From contig NZ_JAGINQ010000002.1 of NCBI RefSeq assembly GCF_017876165.1, positions 310,001 to 374,000 on the forward strand: a stretch of DNA of 64,000 nt, in the 5' to 3' direction. Position numbers and translations under genes: made by a program. This DNA is from Azospirillum soli. GTDB taxonomy: Bacteria; Pseudomonadota; Alphaproteobacteria; Azospirillales; Azospirillaceae. Every line of letters begins with the position of its first letter. Positions within the stretch are counted from its first letter, which is position 1. Below, piece after piece: positions 58,499 through 64,000 of this stretch. Under the pieces are notes generated by a model, which made no database searches, was not told where the DNA came from, and saw only the letters and a list, made by a program, of their open reading frames with translations.

Positions 58499-59050
58499 TC
58501 AGCCCATCAGCTTTCCACCCGTCGCCGCGTCGGTCAGCAGCGGGTAGCCGTCCGCGTCGGGAAGCTGGTAATGCCACCACTCGCACGCGTAATGCCGCCA
58601 GCCCGCCGCCGTCATGACGCCGAGCAGGGCGGCGCGGTTGCGCTGTTGTTTGCGGGTCAGGTCGGTGCGGCCGTGGTGCGAGCGGTCGGTCATGTCGTCG
58701 AAGCCGGTGCCCATGTCCAGCGGCTGGCCGTCCTTGTCGGCCAGGGTCAGGTCCACCGCCACCCCGCGCGAATGCATGGAGCCGGTGCGCGGGTCGGCGA
58801 TGTAGGCGGGGTCGGGAAAGGCATGCCACAGCATCCATTGCGCCTCGACCGGGCGGAAGGCATCGTACAGGCGCAGCCGGCAGCCGATGCCGCGCGCCAG
58901 ATCGATGGCCGCGCGCAGCCGGTCGGCGGCGTGCGGATGCAGCAGGCACGCCGGCCGGCGGTAGATCGGCGCGCCCGTCAGGTTGTCGGGCGTGGCGTAG
59001 AGCAGGTCGAGATCGACGTCGAAGGCCGGCGGTGCGATGTCAATGAGCAT
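58499..59050 (-). CDS. D-alanyl-D-alanine dipeptidase (VanX/DdpX family)
   Basis: 183 residues. Zinc dipeptidase cleaving D-Ala-D-Ala. Motifs: CRLRLYDAFRPVEAQWMLW (Arg for the transition state), TGSMHSRGVAVDLTL (zinc His and Asp) and CEWWHYQL (catalytic Glu and zinc His). No obvious signal peptide, so probably cytosolic, as in the DdpX-like recycling group. Divergent from tsaB. Confidence 0.92.
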   Translation of the reverse strand: MLIDIAPPAFDVDLDLLYATPDNLTGAPIYRRPACLLHPHAADRLRAAIDLARGIGCRLRLYDAFRPVEAQWMLWHAFPDPAYIADPRTGSMHSRGVAVDLTLADKDGQPLDMGTGFDDMTDRSHHGRTDLTRKQQRNRAALLGVMTAAGWRHYACEWWHYQLPDADGYPLLTDAATGGKLMG

Positions 59051-59113
59051 GTTTGCGAGGGGTCTGTTGGACTTAGGGTTTGGGAAGAAGGCAGCAATGA
59101 AGGCGGTGGGTCA

Positions 59114-59785
59114 ATGATCGTTCTGGGGCTGGATACAGCGACGTCGGGCTGCTCGGCGGCGGTGTGGGACGATGGCCGTGTCACGGCGCGCCGCGCTGAA
59201 CCCATGGCGCGCGGCCAAGCGGAGGCGCTGGTCCCCATGGCCGAGGCGGCGCTGGCCGAGGCCGCTGTCGGCTTCGACCGGCTGGATCGCATCGCGGTGA
59301 CCGTGGGACCGGGGGCTTTCACGGGGCTGCGCATCGCGCTGGCGGCGGCGCGCGGCTTCGCGCTGGCCGCCGGGCTTCCGGTCGTCGGCATCACCACCTT
59401 CGACGCCATCGCGCACGGGTTGCCGGAGGAGGCGCGGGCGGGGAGGGCGGTGCTGGTCGCCGTGGACTCCCGCCGGGCCGAGCCGTTTCTGCAACTTTTC
59501 GGTCCCGACCTGACGCCGGTCGGTGAGCCGGCGATGCACGAGCCGGCGGCGGTGCCCGCGTGGCTGGCCGGACTTTTGCCCGCCGCGCCTCTGCTAATCG
59601 CCGGCGACGGGGCCGGGCTACTGCGCCCGGTGCTGGAGGGGCGGCCGGATACGGCTTTCGCGGAGGGGGCGGGCACGCCGGACGCCGCCGTGGTGGCGGC
59701 GCTGGGTGCCGCGCGCCCGGTCGGCCTGCCGGCCCAGCCCTTCTACCTGCGCCCGCCCGACGTCACCCTGCCAAAGGCGAAGTGA
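59114..59785 (+). CDS. tsaB: tRNA threonylcarbamoyladenosine biosynthesis protein TsaB
   Basis: 223 residues, ASKHA fold, partner of TsaD in t6A37 synthesis. MIVLGLDTATSGCSAAVWDD at the N-terminus and VTVGPGAFTGLRIALAAARGFALA are hallmarks. The ATG at 59114 is the family start. Its TGA overlaps the rimI ATG. Confidence 0.95.
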   Translation: MIVLGLDTATSGCSAAVWDDGRVTARRAEPMARGQAEALVPMAEAALAEAAVGFDRLDRIAVTVGPGAFTGLRIALAAARGFALAAGLPVVGITTFDAIAHGLPEEARAGRAVLVAVDSRRAEPFLQLFGPDLTPVGEPAMHEPAAVPAWLAGLLPAAPLLIAGDGAGLLRPVLEGRPDTAFAEGAGTPDAAVVAALGAARPVGLPAQPFYLRPPDVTLPKAK

Positions 59786-60249
59786 TGAGTGATGAAGTGA
59801 TGCTCCAGCCGGCCGATGTCGTCGCGGCGCCGGTGATCGCCGCCTTGCAGCGGGCCTGCTTCCCCGACGACCCGTGGGGGGAGGAAGCCGTGGCGACGCT
59901 GGTCGGCCAGCCGGGCTCCTTCGCGGTGCTGGCTTTGAAGGGAGAGGAGCCGGTCGGCTTCGTCATGGCGCGGGTCGCCGCCGAGGACGCGGAGATCATC
60001 GCCATCGGCGTTTCGGCCGAGGCGCGCGGGCGGGGCATCGGCCGGCGCCTCGTCGCGGCGTCGCTGGACGGCTCCCGGGAACGGGGCGCCACGGCGCTGT
60101 TCCTGGAAGTCGCCGAAGACAACGACGCGGCGCGGGCATTGTATAAGTCCTGCGGTTTCTTTCCGGTCGGCCGGCGGCCCGGATATTACAAGCGCCCGGA
60201 TGGAAGGGTTGCCGCCCTGGTGCTTCGGTATTCTTTCGTGAGCGTATAA
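59785..60249 (+). CDS. rimI: Ribosomal protein S18-alanine N-acetyltransferase-like (RimI)
   Basis: 154-residue GNAT enzyme. Motif A IIAIGVSAEARGRGIGRRLVAASLDGSRERGA (acetyl-CoA loop RGRGIGRRL), then LFLEVAEDNDAARALYKSCGFFPVGRRPGYYKRPDG, the RimI C-terminal signature. Coupled to tsaB, the usual arrangement. Confidence 0.94.
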   Translation: MSDEVMLQPADVVAAPVIAALQRACFPDDPWGEEAVATLVGQPGSFAVLALKGEEPVGFVMARVAAEDAEIIAIGVSAEARGRGIGRRLVAASLDGSRERGATALFLEVAEDNDAARALYKSCGFFPVGRRPGYYKRPDGRVAALVLRYSFVSV

Positions 60250-60252
60250 ATA

Positions 60253-60507
60253 TTAACTTTTGCGCACCCAAAGGCGGTGGATCCCGGCCGGCTCATCCGG
60301 ATTTTCGGGTTTTACCGCCAGAATGGAGTGACCCAGTTCGGCTAAGGATCGGGGTACATTCTCCAAGGGTTCGCCTGCGTTCAGCCGAACTTCGAGGGTT
60401 TGCCCGGACTCCATTCGTTCCACTGACAACTTGGTTTTGACGAAGGTTAACGGGCACACGTCCGAGGTGATGTCCAAAAACAAGTCGGTCGAGATTTTTT
60501 CGTACAC
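60253..60507 (-). CDS. TusA-family sulfurtransferase-like protein
   Basis: 84 residues. FLDITSDVCPLTFVKTKLSVERMESGQTLEVRLNAGEPLENVPRSLAELGH carries the CPxxxxK motif with the single active-site Cys. A GTG at 60507 is preferred because GAGG lies 5 nt upstream; another in-frame GTG is at 60543. Its specific sulfur route is unknown. Convergent with rimI (3-bp gap) and divergent from mucR. Confidence 0.88.
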   Translation of the reverse strand: MYEKISTDLFLDITSDVCPLTFVKTKLSVERMESGQTLEVRLNAGEPLENVPRSLAELGHSILAVKPENPDEPAGIHRLWVRKS

Positions 60508-60598
60508 TGCTTCCTCTTTATGATCAAAGGATGGATATTGCACGCGGCTGGAAACCTCTTTATATGGAGAGGAACGCCAAGCCGCGGAGCAAGCTTAC

Positions 60599-61015
60599 AT
60601 GAGCAATGGGAACCCTTCCAACGCGCTGTTGTCTCTGACCACGGAGATCGTGGCGGCGCATGTCTCCAACAATACAGTGGCTCTCAGCGATCTTCCGACG
60701 CTGATTGAGCAGGTGTACAAGTCGCTCGCGAACGTCGGCACCGAACCGGTGGTGACGGAGGAGCGTCCGCAGCCCGCCGTTCCCATCAAGAAGTCGGTGA
60801 CCCCCGATTACATCGTGTGTCTTGAGGACGGCAAAAAGCTGAAGATGCTGAAGCGCCATCTCAAGACGGCGTACGACATGTCGCCCGAGGAATACCGGGA
60901 CCGCTGGGGCCTGCCGGCCGACTATCCGATGGTCGCCCCGAACTACGCCCGCCAGCGCAGCTCGCTGGCCAAGCAGATCGGGCTCGGCACCCGCGCCCGT
61001 CGCGGCGCCGCCTAA
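60599..61015 (+). CDS. MucR/Ros family transcriptional regulator
   Basis: 138 residues. The C-terminal domain CLEDGKKLKMLKRHLKTAYDMSPEEYRDRWGLPADYPMVAPNYA is the Ros/MucR fold. It has the C-x2-D pair and one His (RH), but the His-His of the Ros THH segment reads TAY, so the classic zinc site is incomplete. This is seen in several MucR homologues that fold without zinc. MucR proteins control exopolysaccharide, motility and cell-cycle genes in alphaproteobacteria. Confidence 0.93.
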   Translation: MSNGNPSNALLSLTTEIVAAHVSNNTVALSDLPTLIEQVYKSLANVGTEPVVTEERPQPAVPIKKSVTPDYIVCLEDGKKLKMLKRHLKTAYDMSPEEYRDRWGLPADYPMVAPNYARQRSSLAKQIGLGTRARRGAA

Positions 61016-61263
61016 GACGTCCAAGATCAGGCAGGCTTGAGCGTCGGTCTGCGGCGGATCGCCCCGCTCCGGGCGGTCCGCTTCGGAACCACGGGCCGTT
61101 GCCCCTGTCCGGCCGCCGAGGATCCGCCGCCCAGGGTGCACGGCAAAGAGGCGGTTGACCGGCAACCGGCCATTCGTGTTATCCCTGTGGTGTGATCGGG
61201 CCGGTCCCGGATATGGGGTGCCGGCGATCGCCTTATCACGAACAACGCCGGCGAACCGTCGAC

Positions 61264-62085
61264 ATGGCTGATACGAGCACGGACCAGGGCAGTTCGTCCG
61301 AACTGCGCATGGGCTCCCTCGAAGTGCGGCTGGCCGAAAACGCCGCCGAGATCGACTGGGCGCAGGCCCTTCGCTACCGCGTCTTCTACGAGGAGATGTC
61401 GGCGATCCCGACCCCGGACATGGCGGCGCGCCACCGGGATTTCGACGCGTTCGACACGCTGTGCGACCATCTGCTGGTCATCGACCACGCGCGCGGCAAC
61501 GGGCCGGAGATGGTGGTCGGCACCTACCGCCTGATCCGCCGTCCGGCGGCGGCGAAGGCCGGGCGCTTCTATTCCAGCGACGAATACGACATCGGCCGTC
61601 TGGTCGATCTGCCGGGCGAGATCCTGGAGCTGGGCCGGTCCTGTGTGGACGCGGCCTACCGCACGCGCGGCAGCATGCAGCTGCTGTGGCGGGGCATTGC
61701 GGCCTATGTGTTCCAGCACGACATCGCGCTGATGTTCGGCTGCGCCAGCCTGCCGGGAACCGATCCGGGGGCGCTGGCCGAGCCGCTGGCCTATCTGCAC
61801 CACAACCATCTGGCGCCGCCGGAACTGCGCCCGGTGGCGCTGCCGGAACGCTACGTCAGCATGGACCTGATGCCGCGCGAGCAGATTGACTTCAAACGCG
61901 CGCTGAACGTCCTGCCGCCGCTGATCAAGGGCTACCTGCGGCTGGGCGGCTTCATCGGCGAGGGTGCCGTGATCGACCACCAGTTCAACACGACGGATGT
62001 GTCCATCGTGGTGAAGACGGACCTAATCACCGAAAAATACGCCAAGCACTACGAGCGACGCAGCCGCGACGCCCAGATCGCGTGA
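61264..62085 (+). CDS. olsB: L-ornithine N(alpha)-acyltransferase (OlsB)
   Basis: 273 residues. First step of ornithine-lipid synthesis: transfers 3-hydroxyacyl from ACP to ornithine. GNAT-related fold: LEVRLAENAAEIDWAQALRYRVFYEEMSA, VGTYRLIRRPAAAKAGRFYSSDEYDI, ILELGRSCVDAAYRTRGSMQLLWRGIAAY and ALMFGCASLPGTDPGAL. The ATG at 61264 is chosen over one 24 codons upstream because similarity starts there. olsA follows after 7 bp. Confidence 0.93.
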   Translation: MADTSTDQGSSSELRMGSLEVRLAENAAEIDWAQALRYRVFYEEMSAIPTPDMAARHRDFDAFDTLCDHLLVIDHARGNGPEMVVGTYRLIRRPAAAKAGRFYSSDEYDIGRLVDLPGEILELGRSCVDAAYRTRGSMQLLWRGIAAYVFQHDIALMFGCASLPGTDPGALAEPLAYLHHNHLAPPELRPVALPERYVSMDLMPREQIDFKRALNVLPPLIKGYLRLGGFIGEGAVIDHQFNTTDVSIVVKTDLITEKYAKHYERRSRDAQIA

Positions 62086-62092
62086 GGCGGTG

Positions 62093-62956
62093 ATGGTGAC
62101 GGCAGAGGGTGGGCGCGCGCCGGGGTCGCCGGTCATTGGCGGTTTGCGGCTGGCGCTGTATCTCGCCTGGACGCTGCTGCTGATCCCGGTACAGACGCTG
62201 GCCGTCGCGCTGAAGCTGCCGGCCCGCCACCGCATCCCGGTCTTCTACCACCGCATCTGCGCCCGCATCATCGGCTTCGACGTGGTGGTGCGCGGGGAGC
62301 GGGTGGCCCAAGGGCCGGTTCTGTTCGTCTCCAACCACTCGTCCTATTTGGACATCACGGTTCTGGGCTCGGTCATTCCCGGCTCCTTCGTCGCCAAGAG
62401 CGAGGTGGCCGGCTGGCCCTTCTTCGGCACGCTGGCGAAGCTCCAGCAGACGGTGTTCGTGGAGCGTAAGGCGCGCGCGGGAGTGGAACGGCAGCGCGAC
62501 GAGCTGGGCGCGCGGCTCGACGCCGGCGACAGCCTGATCCTGTTCCCGGAGGGCACGTCGAGCGACGGCAACCGCACGCTGCCCTTCAAGACGGCGCTGT
62601 TCGCCGTGGCGGCGCGGCGGATCGGTGACAAGCCCCTGACCGTGCAGCCGGTCAGCATCACGCCGACGCGGCTCGACGGCATTCCCATGGGGATCGCCTT
62701 TCGGCCCTATTATGCGTGGTACGGGGACATGGACCTCGCCCCGCATCTGTGGACGGTCTTCACGCTCGGCCGCATGACGGTGGAGGTGGAGTTCCATCCG
62801 CCGGTGACCATTGAGAACTTCTCCAGCCGCAAGGCCCTGGCCGATCATTGCCAGCGGGCGGTGGCGGGCGGTGTGGCAAAGGCTGTGTCGGGGCGCGAGC
62901 TTGCCGCATTCCCTCTCCCGTCCCGGGAGAGGGTGCCCGCGCCAGCGGGCGGGTGA
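62093..62956 (+). CDS. olsA: 1-acyl-sn-glycerol-3-phosphate / lyso-ornithine lipid acyltransferase (PlsC family, OlsA)
   Basis: 287 residues. N-terminal membrane helix (LRLALYLAWTLLLIPVQTLAVAL), catalytic NHSSYLD (the H-x4-D motif) and FPEGTSSDGNRTLPFKTALF. Its position after olsB suggests lyso-ornithine lipid O-acylation. The last ~15 residues (PLPSRERVPAPAGG) are encoded by an intergenic palindromic repeat, so the original C-terminus was probably shorter. Overall function is not obviously affected. Confidence 0.92.
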   Translation: MVTAEGGRAPGSPVIGGLRLALYLAWTLLLIPVQTLAVALKLPARHRIPVFYHRICARIIGFDVVVRGERVAQGPVLFVSNHSSYLDITVLGSVIPGSFVAKSEVAGWPFFGTLAKLQQTVFVERKARAGVERQRDELGARLDAGDSLILFPEGTSSDGNRTLPFKTALFAVAARRIGDKPLTVQPVSITPTRLDGIPMGIAFRPYYAWYGDMDLAPHLWTVFTLGRMTVEVEFHPPVTIENFSSRKALADHCQRAVAGGVAKAVSGRELAAFPLPSRERVPAPAGG

Positions 62957-63030
62957 GGGTACAGTCGAGGATCAAGCGCGTTATTCTTGCCGGCACCCTC
63001 ATCCTCCCGCCGCGATGCGGCGGGAGAGGG
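62911..63030. repeat. Intergenic palindrome overlapping the olsA 3' end
   Basis: CCCTCTCCCGTCCCGGGAGA and following bases (62911-62960, ending GGGTGAGGGT) face a partially complementary copy GGCACCCTCATCCTCCCGCC ... GGCGGGAGAGGG (62992-63030). Each half is itself a hairpin. The olsA stop codon lies in the first half. Confidence 0.85.
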
Positions 63031-63111
63031 AATATTCAGGGCGCGGTTGACTCGATTCTCGTTGGTCGTGTTACCATATTGGCCAGAAGCGACGCCGCGT
63101 GGCGGCGGGTC

Positions 63112-63147
63112 GCGCGCCGGGCCATACCGTCCTGGCGCGCCTTTTTG
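63112..63147 (+). terminator. Intrinsic terminator between olsA and miaB
   Basis: GCGCGCC (63112-63118) pairs with GGCGCGC (63134-63140) around a 15-nt loop, followed by CTTTTTG. It would end the olsBA transcript 20 bp before miaB. Confidence 0.7.
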
Positions 63148-63167
63148 TTTTGGTGTGGAAGGGATCG

Positions 63168-64000
63168 TTGAGCAAAAAGCTGTTCATCAAGACCTGGGGT
63201 TGCCAGATGAACGTCTATGACTCCGCCCGCATGGCGGATGTCCTGGCCCCCCTGGGTTACCGGCCGGTGGAAGAGCCGGACGGCGCCGACATGGTGATCC
63301 TCAACACCTGCCACATCCGCGAGAAGGCGTCCGAGAAGGTGTTCTCGGAACTCGGCCGTCTGCGCCAGATGAAGGACGCCAAGGCCCAGGCTGGCGACGG
63401 TCGCATGATCGTCGCGGTGGCCGGTTGCGTCGCGCAGGCCGAGGGCGAGGAGATCGTCGCCCGCGCGCCCTACGTGGACATCGTCTTCGGGCCGCAGACC
63501 TACCACACGCTTCCCGAAATGGTGGCGAAGGCCACCCGCGCGGCCGGCAGCGTGCTGAACACCGATTTCCCGGCGGAATCCAAGTTCGACTATCTGCCCG
63601 ACGAGGCGGGGTCGCAGGGTGTCGCCGCCTTCCTGGCCGTGCAGGAGGGCTGCGACAAGTTCTGCACCTTCTGTGTCGTCCCCTACACCCGTGGCGCGGA
63701 ATTCTCGCGCACCGGCGTGCAGATCCTGGCGGAGGCTAGGCGCCTGGTCGCGGCCGGCACGCGGGAGATCAACCTGCTGGGCCAGAACGTCAACGCCTGG
63801 CACGGCGACGGGCCGGACGGCACGACTTGGGGCCTCGGTCGGCTGGTCCGCGAGCTGGCGGAAATCGACGGACTGGAGCGCATCCGTTACACCACCTCGC
63901 ACCCGAGGGACATGGATGACGACCTGATCCGCGCCCACGCCGAGGTGCCGCAGCTGATGCCCTACCTGCATCTGCCGGTGCAGGCGGGCTCCGACAGGAT
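63168..64000 (+). CDS. miaB: tRNA-2-methylthio-N6-dimethylallyladenosine synthase MiaB, 3' end cut off by window
   Basis: Radical-SAM methylthiotransferase acting on i6A37 of tRNA. It opens with [25 protein letters not shown] (first UPF0004 Cys), [19 protein letters not shown] and [10 protein letters not shown]. The radical-SAM cluster [18 protein letters not shown] lies near residue 165, and the visible part ends at [13 protein letters not shown]. The TTG at 63168 has GGAAGGG upstream; a GTG five codons earlier is an alternative. About 277 residues are in the window. Confidence 0.95.
   Translation, partial: MSKKLFIKTWGCQMNVYDSARMADVLAPLGYRPVEEPDGADMVILNTCHIREKASEKVFSELGRLRQMKDAKAQAGDGRMIVAVAGCVAQAEGEEIVARAPYVDIVFGPQTYHTLPEMVAKATRAAGSVLNTDFPAESKFDYLPDEAGSQGVAAFLAVQEGCDKFCTFCVVPYTRGAEFSRTGVQILAEARRLVAAGTREINLLGQNVNAWHGDGPDGTTWGLGRLVRELAEIDGLERIRYTTSHPRDMDDDLIRAHAEVPQLMPYLHLPVQAGSDR

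Overview
The window is a high-GC alphaproteobacterial chromosome segment. It most likely comes from Azospirillum (A. brasilense group). The evidence is the gene order mnmE-mnmG, maf-aroE-coaE-dnaQ, ppsR/hemE, a hisB-hisH-hisA-hisF-hisE cluster followed by a 122-residue HIT protein (an arrangement known from A. brasilense), hslVU, a MucR regulator and olsBA. No tRNA, rRNA, CRISPR array, prophage or transposase gene was seen. The window cuts mnmG at its left end and miaB at its right end.

Layout. 1-10.8 kb: tRNA-wobble modification genes mnmG/mnmE with a perfect parS site between them, a ferredoxin, a DUF6489 gene, a YyaL-like thioredoxin-domain protein, an O6-alkylguanine repair protein, a quinone oxidoreductase, and a leftward housekeeping run (ppsR, maf, aroE, coaE, dnaQ) with a second parS-like site inside aroE. 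10.84-11.26 kb: an intergenic region between ppsR and hemE with several DnaA-box-like 9-mers and an AT-rich patch. This is the position of the chromosomal origin in Caulobacter and many relatives. 11.3-24 kb: haem genes (hemE, hemH, hemJ), a P-type ATPase, rho, secB, fxsA, timA, mltA, a DUF1206 membrane protein and an RTX-type sugar dehydrogenase. 24-31.8 kb: the his-hit operon running left, then a divergent lipoprotein pseudo-protease gene followed by hslV-hslU.

31.9-36 kb: a two-subunit CoA-transferase, a soluble double-PAS histidine kinase with a FixL-like haem pocket signature, an XRE regulator and a Smr-domain protein. 36.1-37.2 kb: a conspicuously AT-rich island with one small membrane-protein gene. 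37.3-43.7 kb: lutABC (lactate utilisation), the znu zinc importer with a divergent Zur-type operator, and dapB. 43.7-57 kb: an AraC/alkyltransferase fusion, nth, a chemotaxis receptor, bactofilin, an EI24 membrane protein, adenosine kinase, a TauE/TIGR02186/Usp operon, a membrane-fused spermidine-synthase-like protein with a cupin, a class III cyclase and an Nfu-type Fe-S scaffold. 57-64 kb: a degenerate NodB-fold protein, a VanX-type dipeptidase, tsaB-rimI, tusA, mucR, olsB-olsA (ornithine lipids) and miaB.

Signals outside the genes: a putative oriC with flanking parS sites; a 9-mer (TTGCGTCAA / TTGACGCAA) seen 12 times, all between 16.7 and 42.4 kb and in different reading frames; several long intergenic palindromes; and a 15-bp element placed in opposite orientations exactly at the hisB and hisE stop codons. 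I saw no clear new multi-gene defence or mobile system. The more unusual protein-level items are the two apparently catalytically dead enzymes (near 28.4-29.8 and 57.3-58.4 kb) and the haem-PAS kinase.
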